This document shows positions 31,680 through 41,196 of a stretch of 49,435 bases of DNA, in pieces. The stretch is from a virus. A program made the translations under genes and the position numbers. Positions within the stretch are counted from its first letter, which is position 1, and each line of letters starts with the position of its first letter. A model generated the notes under the pieces. That model had not been told where the DNA came from, made no database searches, and was given only the letters and a program-made list of their open reading frames with translations. The stretch covers positions 1 to 49,435 of IMG/VR virus record IMGVR_UViG_3300050137_000047; one strand, written 5' to 3'.

Positions 31680-32108
31680 ATGAAGCTCAACGATGTCAGC
31701 GTCGATCCGGTCCGCGTCGAGCAGGGCGAATGGATCGGAGAAAAATACGACTCGCCGATCCCTGAAATGGGGGATCTATGCGTGAAAGTTCGCGGCCTCG
31801 GCAATGCCGACTGGCGCCGGGCACAGTCGAAGCTCATCGCAGCTCTGCCACGCAACAAGCGCGTCGGCGGCCAGATCGATAGCGACGAGATGGACCGCAT
31901 CAACTCGACCTTGCTGCTCGAACACAGCCTTCTCGACTGGAGCGGCATCGACGATGACTCCGGAAATCCGGTGTCTTACTCCAAGGCGCAGGCCAAGGAG
32001 ATCATCAGCAACCCGACGCATCGCCGGGTACGCGACGCGATCTTCTGGGCGGCCTCAACGGTCGGCGATGGCATCGCGGCCAAGAAGGAAGACGAAGCAA
32101 AAAACTAA
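31680..32108 (+). CDS. tail assembly chaperone, lambda gpG analogue
   Basis: 142 residues. Globular alpha/beta N-terminal part with WIGEKYDSPIPEMGDLCVKV, then LPRNKRVGGQIDSDEMDRIN and a helical C-terminus ending in KKEDEAKN. In lambda-like phages this short product chaperones the tape measure. The stop TAA at 32106-32108 follows a slippery A-AAA-AAC, so part of the ribosomes shift -1 into the T part. Position just upstream of the tape measure confirms the role. Confidence 0.8.
   Translation: MKLNDVSVDPVRVEQGEWIGEKYDSPIPEMGDLCVKVRGLGNADWRRAQSKLIAALPRNKRVGGQIDSDEMDRINSTLLLEHSLLDWSGIDDDSGNPVSYSKAQAKEIISNPTHRRVRDAIFWAASTVGDGIAAKKEDEAKN
32099..32105 (+). other. -1 ribosomal frameshift slippery heptamer A-AAA-AAC
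   Basis: Frame 0 reads AAA (32100-32102), AAC (32103-32105), TAA. A slip of one base back re-reads AAA AAA and continues with CTA (32105-32107) into an open frame of 107 codons that ends exactly at the tape measure start. A-AAA-AAC is one of the most efficient bacterial slippery sites, and the stop codon immediately after it is typical. The predicted fusion is 249 residues. Confidence 0.88.
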
Positions 32109-32428
32109 CCGCGCGCGTCGCCTTCGATCTTAAATACGGCGATAGCGCGCAATGGCTGGCGCAGGCAGCAACTGATGCGGGGCAACCCATCCCCGACGAC
32201 GCCATCGCGCCGGAGCTGCTCGAGGAATGCGAGTTCGTCTATCGCGCCTTCGCGGAGCTCTCGACTGATCGCTCGGTCGGAATGAGCTTGGGTGCGATCC
32301 CATGGTCATCGATCAATGCCTATGCCGATCGCTACGGCATTAACGACATCGATGAGTTCGAGCTTTTTGCGTTCCTGATCCGCGCCTGTGACGGCGCCTA
32401 TCTCAATCCGGAAAATCAGCCGAAATGA
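32105..32428 (+). CDS. T part of the frameshifted tail chaperone (gpGT analogue)
   Basis: 107 codons read only after the -1 shift; no start codon of its own. The fusion covers 31680-32105 joined to 32105-32428. Sequence after the shift: LTARVAFDLKYGDSAQWLAQ, then ELLEECEFVYRAFAELSTDR, IPWSSINAYADRYGI and FELFAFLIRACDGAYL. The WSSINAYADRYGI block, helical and aromatic, matches T-part proteins that contact the tail tube. Its stop overlaps the tape measure start by ATGA. Confidence 0.85.
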   Translation, partial: LTARVAFDLKYGDSAQWLAQAATDAGQPIPDDAIAPELLEECEFVYRAFAELSTDRSVGMSLGAIPWSSINAYADRYGINDIDEFELFAFLIRACDGAYLNPENQPK

Positions 32429-35049
32429 CCGACGACGTCGTCCGTACCATCACGATCAAGGGCACGACCGACGGCGTCGATCAGGCGACGGAGGCGGTCA
32501 ATAAGCTCGGCGATGCCATGGCCGGCGTTACCGTTACTTCGGATACGACGTCGAAGTCGACGCTGAGTGTTCAAAGTGCGCTTGATCGTCAGCAGCGTTC
32601 GCTCGATACGACGTACCGCTCGCAGGTCAACTACAATCAATCCGTCGGGATCATCAATAAAGGTCTCAATGAAGGGCTGATCAGCCAAGATCGGGCTAAC
32701 CAGCTGATTGATCTTGCGCGTGATCGCTTTGACAAAGCAACCGCCTCGGCCACGCCTTTCATGGCGGCGCTCAATGGCGTGCAGACCCAGTTAGTGGCGC
32801 TGGCCGCCGGCGCCGGGCCCGTCGGTGTCTTTCTCGCATCGTTCGGCCCGTGGGGGCTCGCGGCTGCGGCAGGCATCGGCATCGTTACAATGGGTTTTAG
32901 TGCGTTGGCTGATGCCGCAACTCAGCTCGCACAAAAAGCCCAGGGACTGCAGACCTTTTCCCTTATCACCGGATTAACGACGGATCAGATCCAGAAGCTT
33001 GAGGAAGAGGGCAGCAAGTTCGGAATACAGACCGACACGGTCGGAAAATTCCTCGATCAGTTCAGCGTCAAGCTGACGACCGCGCGCACGGCTATGGGGC
33101 CCTATTACGACATGGTCCGGCAGATCAACCCGGCGCTCGCGCAGCAGACGCTCACAACGCAGGGTGAGGCAGACCAGCTCGTAATCCTTGCCGCTGCCTA
33201 TGCGCAGGCCGGCGAGAAGGGCAATGCGCTTCTGCAGGCCGCGGGTGGCCGCGGAGCGGTCCAGGTGGCGCCATTGCTGGGTACGATCAACTCGGCCGGG
33301 TCGGTAGGTAACCTTCCTGCATCGCCGCAAATCTCGGCCGATGAGATTGCTCGGATGACCAAGGAACTCAACGCAAACTCAATTGCGTGGGATCATATCA
33401 AAACAAACGTTGGTGCAATCGGGTTTAATCTTGGGTTTTCGGATGACAGGCGCAAGACGAGGGAGGATCTCGAAGCGATTACTGCGGCAGTGCGAGATTT
33501 CAGTCCTTCGCAAGCCTGGAATGATTTTGTTGCAGGCTTCGCGCGCATGATCGGTGCAGGTAGCGTTTCGGCGGCAAACTTTAAGCCACCGGCGGTCCCC
33601 GTCATCCCTGTTCAAAGTGGTGGCAATCTTCCTGCGGCCACGGGCGCGCAGCAGACAGGGCTTACGCCAGAACAACAGGCCAATGTGCTGAAAACAACCG
33701 TTGCTGCGCTCGGCAGCGCTGCGACCGCACAAGATCAATATAATGTCAAGATCGCCGAGGCCACCATTGCGCGTGGTAAAAACATCCTATCGGAGACGGA
33801 ATTTCAACGGGTTATCGGCAGCGCAGGTTTGGAAGAAGCGATTGCGATCCTTTCCCTGCATAATTCCGCGCTTGGGGCAGCTGCGACAGTTACGGACATT
33901 GTCACTCAAAAAACCGCAGCGCTGCAGCAAGAGCAACAAAAGGGGGCCGGTCTATCCGCCACCGAATATGCCAATGCGCAACGCCTCATTAAAGCGCAGG
34001 CTGATGGAACGTTTGCCCTACAAGGGCAGATTGACGCCATTAAAGTTCAGGCTGGTGCGATAGGAATGTCGGTTGGTGCTGCCGAGACATTCACGATCGT
34101 TCAAACAAAAATAAACGCAAATCTGAATGCGGGTAAGTCCGCACTCGATGGGATCAACCCGGCGTTCCTGAAATTGGCCGACGCTGCCGGTGCTGCAAAA
34201 CAGGGGCAAGCCCAACTAGCCGCACAGCAGACCGCAGACTTCAGTCTTCAGACATCTCTGATGACCGGATTGGAATCACAGATTGCTGCCGTGCAACACC
34301 AGCTTCACGGTAACGATTGGCAAGCCTTCATGAATGATGGGCTTTCAGCAACGATGCGGCTGGCCGATGGAATGAAACAGTTAAGCGCTACGGCGCAAAG
34401 CGCGCTCGGTGGAATGGCCACCGATATGCGGGTCGGGCTGCAATCAGGAAAGACGGCGTGGGAGTCTTTCCAGACGGCCGCTGTGAACGCGCTGAACAAG
34501 ATTTCCGACAAGCTGATGCAGATGGCGATTGATAGTCTTTGGTCGAAGGCATTCGGCGGCGCGAGTACAAGTGGTTTAGGTGGAATTCTTGGCGCGCTCG
34601 GGATGGGTGGGGCATCCTCAAATCTTGCGGCATCGAACGCGGCCGCAACCGGCGCTCCCGCCGGAGATCTTGCATTTGCATTCAGTGCCGGCGGCATGGT
34701 CGGAATAAACGGCACGCCGACTTACGTGCATCCGGCTTATTTCGATAATGCCCCCCACATGGCTAGTGGTGGCCAGATAACCGACGGAGGTGTGCCGATC
34801 ATCGCACATCGCAATGAGCGCATACTTAACGCAGCCGAGACGGCAAAATATAACGCGGGCGGCGGCGCGTCGAATATTGCAATTTCCGTTTCCGTCGATG
34901 TCTCCGGTGCCAACGGCGACAAAGCCGTAAATGATATTGCGGAGGCTGCGGCTTCGCGCGGCGTGTCAGCGGCGTTAAAACAGGTTCCTAATATCTCCGT
35001 CAATTCGATCGTTGACGCCACCAATCGCGGCCTACGGCTGCACGCCTAA
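32425..35049 (+). CDS. tail tape measure protein
   Basis: 874 residues from the ATGA overlap. Typical composition: long helical Ala/Gln/Thr-rich stretches (40-120, 400-640), a hydrophobic membrane-like segment at about 125-160 (VALAAGAGPVGVFLASFGPW and following GLAAAAGIGIV), and a Gly/Ala-rich C-terminal block (690-790). It sets tail length and probably enters the host envelope at injection. At about 1.5 angstrom per residue the tail would be near 130 nm. The C-terminal GGQITDGGVPIIAHRNERIL block is common in alphaproteobacterial tape measures. Confidence 0.88.
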   Translation: MTDDVVRTITIKGTTDGVDQATEAVNKLGDAMAGVTVTSDTTSKSTLSVQSALDRQQRSLDTTYRSQVNYNQSVGIINKGLNEGLISQDRANQLIDLARDRFDKATASATPFMAALNGVQTQLVALAAGAGPVGVFLASFGPWGLAAAAGIGIVTMGFSALADAATQLAQKAQGLQTFSLITGLTTDQIQKLEEEGSKFGIQTDTVGKFLDQFSVKLTTARTAMGPYYDMVRQINPALAQQTLTTQGEADQLVILAAAYAQAGEKGNALLQAAGGRGAVQVAPLLGTINSAGSVGNLPASPQISADEIARMTKELNANSIAWDHIKTNVGAIGFNLGFSDDRRKTREDLEAITAAVRDFSPSQAWNDFVAGFARMIGAGSVSAANFKPPAVPVIPVQSGGNLPAATGAQQTGLTPEQQANVLKTTVAALGSAATAQDQYNVKIAEATIARGKNILSETEFQRVIGSAGLEEAIAILSLHNSALGAAATVTDIVTQKTAALQQEQQKGAGLSATEYANAQRLIKAQADGTFALQGQIDAIKVQAGAIGMSVGAAETFTIVQTKINANLNAGKSALDGINPAFLKLADAAGAAKQGQAQLAAQQTADFSLQTSLMTGLESQIAAVQHQLHGNDWQAFMNDGLSATMRLADGMKQLSATAQSALGGMATDMRVGLQSGKTAWESFQTAAVNALNKISDKLMQMAIDSLWSKAFGGASTSGLGGILGALGMGGASSNLAASNAAATGAPAGDLAFAFSAGGMVGINGTPTYVHPAYFDNAPHMASGGQITDGGVPIIAHRNERILNAAETAKYNAGGGASNIAISVSVDVSGANGDKAVNDIAEAAASRGVSAALKQVPNISVNSIVDATNRGLRLHA

Positions 35050-35064
35050 TTCCAGGTCATCGAA

Positions 35065-35730
35065 ATGACAATCACGTTTCCTCGGTCATTTCCGACCGGC
35101 CTAGATGCTTGGGGAACGTGCGATTTCAACCTGATGCGACAGCAGGTTGCCAATACGACCTATGGCGGTCAATTCACCGGAATGGAATTGGCTGACGCAT
35201 TCTGGACCTGCAAATATCAGACGGTCCTTCTTGGGATCGACGGCAAAGATCGTGCGATCTGGCAAGCGTGGGAAAGAAGCCTCAAGGGAGTCTTCAACGC
35301 CTTCTATGGTTACGATCCTGAGAAACGCTATCCGTTTTATTATGGGGCATCGGTTCTAAACCTCACGCGCTACGGCGGCGGATCGTTTGACGGAACGGCA
35401 ACCGTCGTCAGTACCACAGTCTCGACGATTTCCGTCTCAGCATTGCCCGCCAACTATCAATTCTCAGTTGGCGATAACATCTCGATCCCGATGACGGTGG
35501 GGCAGCGCTCGCTCCATCAGATCCTCGAGGCGGTGACGGCGAGCGGTACGGGAACGGCGACGGTGTCGGTGGAACCAAACGTCCGCAGTGGGGCCGCAAC
35601 TACGGCACTCGGGGTGCAGCTCGTATCACCAACCTGCGTCATGATTATAAAGCCGGGGACATTCTCGGCCCAGGCACAAGCAGCGACGGCGCTACCCGTG
35701 ACGTTTGAATCCGTGCAGCAACTGGTCTGA
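35065..35730 (+). CDS. minor tail protein, distal-tail type
   Basis: 221 residues. The N-terminal half has FPTGLDAWGTCDFNLMRQQV, then KYQTVLLGIDGKDRAIWQAW and a globular part with PFYYGASVLNLTRYGGGSFD; the second half is a beta sandwich (about 115-221) with Val/Ser/Thr-rich strands. Position after the tape measure and before the hub protein matches the distal-tail or gpM place in siphophages. The exact homolog is not identified. Confidence 0.7.
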   Translation: MTITFPRSFPTGLDAWGTCDFNLMRQQVANTTYGGQFTGMELADAFWTCKYQTVLLGIDGKDRAIWQAWERSLKGVFNAFYGYDPEKRYPFYYGASVLNLTRYGGGSFDGTATVVSTTVSTISVSALPANYQFSVGDNISIPMTVGQRSLHQILEAVTASGTGTATVSVEPNVRSGAATTALGVQLVSPTCVMIIKPGTFSAQAQAATALPVTFESVQQLV

Positions 35731-36354
35731 ATGAAATCCTTCGACTCGTCCACCATCGCCATGCTTGCGACAGGGCGCGCGGTAAGTCGCGCGCTGATGG
35801 AGTTTACGTTTCCATCCGGCACCTATCGGTTCTGGAGCGGTCAAGGCATTCTGATTTATAGCGGAAACAATTATAACGGCGCCGGCGCACTGATCGACAT
35901 TCAAAAGATCGGTGGAGTATCTGATCTCTCATCCGTGCCGTTGCTTGTCACCCTGACCTCGGTACCTAATTCCGATTTGTCTCCTGACATACTTGCGACG
36001 ATTGAGAGCGAAACCTGGCACCAGGCCCCGGTGAAAATATCACGCGCTTATTATGACCCTGATAGCCGCACGTTGTTATCGGCCGAACGATTCTATTCCG
36101 GATATATAGACAAGATCGATCATGAGGATCAGATCGGCGGCGGCGCAGTGCTCAAAGCCTATCTTGAATCGAAGGCGCGCGATCATCTTAAAACCGGTTA
36201 CCGCACGCGCTCGGATGCTGATCAGCGATGGATCAATGCGACGGATGGCGGCTTGATGTTGGCGGCAGTAGCTGGCGTGCAGGATATTTTCTGGGGTCGC
36301 ATCAACCAGAATGCAGGATCGACCGGTCATGGCGGCCTGCATCGCGGTGGATAG
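35731..36354 (+). CDS. tail hub-like protein (gpL/DUF2163 place)
   Basis: 207 residues starting at the base after the previous stop. Recognisable features: ALMEFTFPSGTYRFWSGQGI, then GNNYNGAGALIDIQKIGGVS and the block VKISRAYYDPDSRTLLSAER followed by FYSGYIDKIDHED. This Y-x-G-x-I-D pattern is found in tail-hub proteins of alphaproteobacterial siphophages and GTAs. The C terminus has KTGYRTRSDADQRW. It precedes a small peptidase-like protein and the tip protein J. Confidence 0.7.
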   Translation: MKSFDSSTIAMLATGRAVSRALMEFTFPSGTYRFWSGQGILIYSGNNYNGAGALIDIQKIGGVSDLSSVPLLVTLTSVPNSDLSPDILATIESETWHQAPVKISRAYYDPDSRTLLSAERFYSGYIDKIDHEDQIGGGAVLKAYLESKARDHLKTGYRTRSDADQRWINATDGGLMLAAVAGVQDIFWGRINQNAGSTGHGGLHRGG

Positions 36355-36357
36355 GCA

Positions 36358-36762
36358 GTGAGACTACCAGATTGGGAAACGCGGCTCGCCGCAACGATAG
36401 AAAGGCATCGCCCATTGCCGTTCGAATTAGGTGTGTCCGATTGTTTTGAGCTGACGATGGATGCGGTCGAGGCAATAACTGGAGAAAATCCATGCGTTGA
36501 GTTTTGCGGCTCCTATCGTACTGAAATGGACATCGCGAGAATTCTTGCCAGATTAAAACTTCGCGACGTAGGGGATTTTCTAGCGAAGTATTTCCCCGAT
36601 GAGATCGCCCCGTCTTTTGCAAGCCGAGGCGATCTGGTTGCGGTCAAGCAGGGCGAGCAAATTGCCGCCGCAATTTGTATCGGGCAAATGATTCTCGGCA
36701 AGGCGGCATCCGGGTTGACCTTCACATCGCGTTCATTCGCCATCAGGGCATTCCGGGTCTAG
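36358..36762 (+). CDS. DUF6950-like tail protein (K-like position)
   Basis: 134 residues from GTG 36358. N-terminal WETRLAATIERHRPLPFELG is followed by VSDCFELTMDAVEAITGENP and then FCGSYRTE; the Cys in SDCFEL sits where NlpC/P60-like proteins hold the catalytic Cys, but no matching His was identified with confidence. The family is usually found directly before J, where lambda has gpK. Acts in tail-tip assembly or local peptidoglycan opening. Confidence 0.72.
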   Translation: MRLPDWETRLAATIERHRPLPFELGVSDCFELTMDAVEAITGENPCVEFCGSYRTEMDIARILARLKLRDVGDFLAKYFPDEIAPSFASRGDLVAVKQGEQIAAAICIGQMILGKAASGLTFTSRSFAIRAFRV

Positions 36763-36765
36763 GCA

Positions 36766-39700
36766 ATGCCATTTATTGTTCCTCTCATTCTAGGCGCTGC
36801 ACTCGTCGCCGAGATTGGGGTTGTCGGCGTTGCTGTTATTGAAATCGCCGTAACCGTTGCTTTATCATTTGGCCTTAGCTATCTCGCAAAAGCATTGGCG
36901 CCTAAGACGCCATCCGCGCCGGCCTCGCTTGGCGGCGTGCAAACCCAGGTGCAATTTGGTGCCAATCTGCCGCGCAGTGCCTTGTTTGGAATGCAGGCAA
37001 CAGCGGGTGCTTTACTCTACTGGAACGCGGACGGAGCAAATAACGATAACCTTCAGCTCGTATATGCCATCGGAGATGGTCTGCATGACAGCCTCGCCGG
37101 CATGTATATCAACGGATTGCCGGTCACTGTTGAATCCTCTCCGGTCTCCTTAAGTTGGGGGTCGGGATATCCGGTCACCGAATATCGCACGGGCGGTGTC
37201 ATCGGCGGCACGCCGCGCATGCTGGTGCGATTTTTCAATGGCAGCGACAGTCAAGCGGCCGATTCAGAACTTGTCTCGCATGCCAATCCGGCCGGACGGT
37301 GGAGTTCAAACAATACCCTGACCGGAATCTGCTATGCCTCGATCACGTTGTTGTATGATACCAATGTCTATTCCTCCGGCTCCATTCCGCAGTTCCTGTT
37401 CGTTGTCAAAGGGCTGCGCTGCTACGATGTAAGAAAGGATTCCGCGGTCGGCGGTTCCGGATCGCATCGCTGGGGCACGCAATCAACTTATGAGTGGACA
37501 GCCAACCCGGCGATCGGGCTCTACAATTATCAGCGCGGAGTCTGGGTTAACGGAAATCTCATGCTGGGCATGGGGCTTAGCACCAATGACATGGTGCAGA
37601 ATGCCTATGTCGCAGCGGCGAATTCGTGCGATGACGCTATCACACTGGTCCTCGGTGGCGCATCGATAAGTTCAATTAACGCGGGTGGTACAGGGCACGC
37701 GGTTGGCGACGTAATAACGCTTGCCGGTGGCACCTTTACGGTGCCGATTTTGGTGCGTGTAGATACGATTTTGAGTGGTGTCATTACGCATGCGACGATA
37801 ATTCAATCAGGCCACTTTACTGTTTCCGCCGGCAATCCTGTCTCGGAAGGATCAACTAGCGGCTTCGGCATTAATGCCAAGCTCAATCTGACTTGGACGT
37901 CAACCGAAAGTCGCTACCGCGTCGGCATGCAGGTTGCCTCAAATGTGCAGCACCGGGATGCCATCACAGCGTTCCTGAGTTCAATGGCGGGGACGCTTCT
38001 GGAAGATGCCGGGATATTTGCGCCTCTGGCCGGTGTAGCGCAAACCGTCGCATTGAGTTTTACCGACAGTGATCTGGTTGCAGGGCAGTCCCAAGTATAT
38101 TCTTCACATCGCTCAAGGGCTGATCTGATCAATGCGGTGTTCGGCACCTATTCAGAACCAGTGCAGAACTGGGCCTCGATCTCATCGCCGCCGCGCGTTT
38201 CATCGGCGGACGCCACGGAGGATGGCGAGGAACTAGCGACTTCCATCGATTTCCCGATGATCTATTCGGGAACGCAAGCGCAGCGGGTTGAGGAAATCAC
38301 CCGTAAATTAGCGCGCTTACAAGCAACAGCGACGATCGTTCTACCATTCAAGTTCTCGGTGCTGGAACCGGGCGATTGGGTGACCTGGACCTCGGCGCGA
38401 TTCGGTTTTACTAAAACTTTCCTGATCAGTATTACGACGCTCAATCCTGATCAAACCATCACCTTGACATTGCGTGAGATCGCATCAAGCGCATTCGATT
38501 GGACCGCCAACACCGATGAGCTGTCCGGCACGGCCCCGACCAATCTTGCCGGGTTCAATAGTCTTGCCACGACGGTTAATGCTTTCTCGATCGTCGCCGC
38601 TCAGATCAATGCCTCAGGTGGCGTGACAACACCCGCATTAAGTTGCAATTGGACGGCAATCACCGACGCCACGATCAAGGCGGTCATTGTCCAGTATCGC
38701 ATCCAAAGCGACACCAATGTTCTAGAACAAAGATTTGCTGATCCTACCACTGGTTTGGGGCTGATAAGTTCAGGCATTCAATCGGCCGCAGTCTATGAAG
38801 CCCGCGCCACTATTGAAACTATCCCGTCTCGAGCGGCAACTTACACTGCATGGGTCAACACTGGCGTAGCTGTCGGAAATCAAGTGGTTGCTGGGTCACT
38901 CGGGTCGACCCCGCCTGTTGGCAGCGTGGGACGAAGCGCCCTTACCGATGCATTAAATACAGAATTAAACGATGCCATTGCGTCAGTGCAGGATCAGGCT
39001 GCCCAGTTGTTTGCCACGGGCGTTGACATCGGAACCGTTGCTGCGAATGTCAACGCCAATAATGGCAATATAGTTACAGCATTAGCATCAGCAGCTACTG
39101 CAGAATTTGATGCAGCGGCTGCCAACGCTAACGCCACTACTGCCTCGATCGCCGCCGCTTCTGCTAAAGCCGAGGCTGATGCGTCACAAGCTAACATTAT
39201 TCTTGATCTGGTCGCTCTCGCGACGATCACTGACGCCTTCTCTGGATTTCAATTCGATACAACCTCTCACTTCGCCAGCTCAGACGCCACTTTAGCAATC
39301 ACAGGAACGACAGCGGCCAATGCCTTAGCCGCAACGGTAACGCTCACCACAAATCTCAGTTCGACCAACACCAACGTCACCGCCAATTCAGCAGCGATCT
39401 CAAGTGAGGCCGCGACGCGCGCCAGCGCGGACACGACCATTGCCGGGACAGTTACCTCGCTGACCTCTACGGTTTCCGGCAACACAGCGGCGATTTCAAG
39501 CGAGGCATCGACGCGCGCCAGCGCGGATACGACCATCGCCGGGACAGTTACCGCGCTGACCACCGCGGTCGGCACCAACACAGCGGCGATTTCAAGTGAG
39601 GCGACGACGCGCGCCGGCGCGGACACGACCATTGCCGGGACAGTTACCGCGCTAACCTCTACGGTCGGCACCAATGCGTCGACCGCCTCTGCGGCGGTTT

Positions 39701-41187
39701 CAAGTGAGGCAGGGACGCGTGCTAGTGCGGACACAGCTCTTTCGAGTTCGATCAGTACGGTTTCCGCTGCGGTCGCCCTTGTTAATGCCGGCGCACAATT
39801 CCAGGTAATCGCGAGTGCGGGCAGCGGCGGCGCACTGGCCTTGATTGATATGCAGGTGAATGCCTCAGTTGGGGCTACGTTTGCTTCTGCTGGAATACAG
39901 ATAGCAGCGTACACGGATATATATGGGGTTCCATATTCCCGCTTGCGTCTTTATGGTGATCTCACCGAGATTGGAATCCCCGGCATCACGGGCGGAGATT
40001 TCTTCGCGCCATTCCTGGTGGAGCAGGTCAATGGTTTACCGCAGATTGCGCTGCGGCCGGATGCAATACCGGATGGGGCAATTGGTAGTCGTGCATTGGA
40101 CGACGGCGCTCTTGGCAAGATCTCTCATGCCACCAGCAGTGATGTTACAAAAACAAGTGTCTCATGGAATAATTCTGGTGCGGGAAATACCGTAATTACT
40201 ACGACAATTAATGTTGTGGTTGGGAGCACCATATTCATCGATTTTAATACGATGTGGTCTTACAACGACATCGACGCAGGCGGGCCCGACACATCCGCTG
40301 GCTTTGTTAAAATTTTAGTGAACGGTACTGTAGTAAAGACCTATCCCTATGCTCCCATCACAAGTGACCCTAATATACCTTCTCCCTACCTCATGCGTAC
40401 GGTTGTAAATAATTTACCGGGTGGATCTACGACCATCGCGGTCTTGATGCAAATTACCTCCACCCGTACAAATACCATCACGGCCAAGACGCCTGAGATT
40501 TACACCCATGAACTAGCCAACCCAATTTTTGCAAATACTTCTCTTACTCCTTCGGTTTCCTATCAGACATCGGTGGTTGGGTCTGGGACATTCACTTCGA
40601 CCGCCATCGGCTCAGCCAATACTAATCGCGTGGTGGTGGTTGCTCTTAGATACTACAATAGCGGTAATACGCCAACATTGACGATTGGTGGCGTGGCAGC
40701 TAATCGAGTGGCATTTGTTGGAGATACCTGGGGAACAGGGATGAGATCGGCATTATTTGAATGCCCTTATCCCACCGGCACAATGGCGACCATCATTGCC
40801 AGCATAGCAGGCTCTCCGGTCGATATATCTATCAGTGTTTGGGCGGTAGTCGCATCCTCGCACGTACCCGTATATTGTGGAGGCGGCGGGAACAACAGCG
40901 GCTCCTATTATGCTTTTGGCGGCGGTAATATGTCGATGGCCCCTGGCCAAGTGTATATCTGCTCGGCCTACGGAGGGTATGTTGACGGGTCCAATCACTT
41001 TGACGAAATTTGGAATGGTTCGGCAACATTGAACAAGAGAGTCGATATCACTACTGGCACCGGCCAGCGTTATGCAGTTTGGGATATGGTTTCCACGCAA
41101 ACCATAAACGCAACCATGACCGTAGAAGATCAAACTACCAACGGCCATCTTTCCCCTCTCGTCAGCGTATTTGGCACATGGCAATAA
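36766..41187 (+). CDS. tip attachment/host specificity protein, J-like
   Basis: 1473 residues (lambda J 1132). The N-terminal membrane-like segment (2-45) with SYLAKALAPKTP is followed by the PRSALFGMQATAGALLYWNA block and a classic J N-terminal region to about 600 (YQRGVWVNGNLMLGMGLS, then FVNGSDSQ-like and hub folds). FN3-like domain near 610-730. A coiled stretch rich in Ala/Asn (740-830) and 32-residue repeats (875-990, AAISSEAATRASADTTIAG) form a fibre shaft. The C-terminal 300 residues are beta-rich and presumably receptor-binding. Central tail fibre and host-recognition protein. Confidence 0.9.
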   Translation: MPFIVPLILGAALVAEIGVVGVAVIEIAVTVALSFGLSYLAKALAPKTPSAPASLGGVQTQVQFGANLPRSALFGMQATAGALLYWNADGANNDNLQLVYAIGDGLHDSLAGMYINGLPVTVESSPVSLSWGSGYPVTEYRTGGVIGGTPRMLVRFFNGSDSQAADSELVSHANPAGRWSSNNTLTGICYASITLLYDTNVYSSGSIPQFLFVVKGLRCYDVRKDSAVGGSGSHRWGTQSTYEWTANPAIGLYNYQRGVWVNGNLMLGMGLSTNDMVQNAYVAAANSCDDAITLVLGGASISSINAGGTGHAVGDVITLAGGTFTVPILVRVDTILSGVITHATIIQSGHFTVSAGNPVSEGSTSGFGINAKLNLTWTSTESRYRVGMQVASNVQHRDAITAFLSSMAGTLLEDAGIFAPLAGVAQTVALSFTDSDLVAGQSQVYSSHRSRADLINAVFGTYSEPVQNWASISSPPRVSSADATEDGEELATSIDFPMIYSGTQAQRVEEITRKLARLQATATIVLPFKFSVLEPGDWVTWTSARFGFTKTFLISITTLNPDQTITLTLREIASSAFDWTANTDELSGTAPTNLAGFNSLATTVNAFSIVAAQINASGGVTTPALSCNWTAITDATIKAVIVQYRIQSDTNVLEQRFADPTTGLGLISSGIQSAAVYEARATIETIPSRAATYTAWVNTGVAVGNQVVAGSLGSTPPVGSVGRSALTDALNTELNDAIASVQDQAAQLFATGVDIGTVAANVNANNGNIVTALASAATAEFDAAAANANATTASIAAASAKAEADASQANIILDLVALATITDAFSGFQFDTTSHFASSDATLAITGTTAANALAATVTLTTNLSSTNTNVTANSAAISSEAATRASADTTIAGTVTSLTSTVSGNTAAISSEASTRASADTTIAGTVTALTTAVGTNTAAISSEATTRAGADTTIAGTVTALTSTVGTNASTASAAVSSEAGTRASADTALSSSISTVSAAVALVNAGAQFQVIASAGSGGALALIDMQVNASVGATFASAGIQIAAYTDIYGVPYSRLRLYGDLTEIGIPGITGGDFFAPFLVEQVNGLPQIALRPDAIPDGAIGSRALDDGALGKISHATSSDVTKTSVSWNNSGAGNTVITTTINVVVGSTIFIDFNTMWSYNDIDAGGPDTSAGFVKILVNGTVVKTYPYAPITSDPNIPSPYLMRTVVNNLPGGSTTIAVLMQITSTRTNTITAKTPEIYTHELANPIFANTSLTPSVSYQTSVVGSGTFTSTAIGSANTNRVVVVALRYYNSGNTPTLTIGGVAANRVAFVGDTWGTGMRSALFECPYPTGTMATIIASIAGSPVDISISVWAVVASSHVPVYCGGGGNNSGSYYAFGGGNMSMAPGQVYICSAYGGYVDGSNHFDEIWNGSATLNKRVDITTGTGQRYAVWDMVSTQTINATMTVEDQTTNGHLSPLVSVFGTWQ
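39391..39740 (+). repeat. 96-bp tandem repeat within the J-like gene
   Basis: Units begin at 39391, 39487, 39583 and 39691: spacing 96, 96 and 108 bases (32, 32 and 36 codons). Each encodes SSEAxTRASADTTIAGTV plus a Thr/Ser/Ala-rich connection. Bases are highly similar between units (for example GCGGCGATTTCAAG), so recombination could lengthen or shorten the fibre shaft without a frame change. Confidence 0.85.
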
Positions 41188-41196
41188 GGAACTGCA

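Noticed and set aside
39391-39740. CRISPR-like array in the J gene
   Set aside because: The whole 96-base unit is repeated and in frame; there are no unique spacers and no cas genes.
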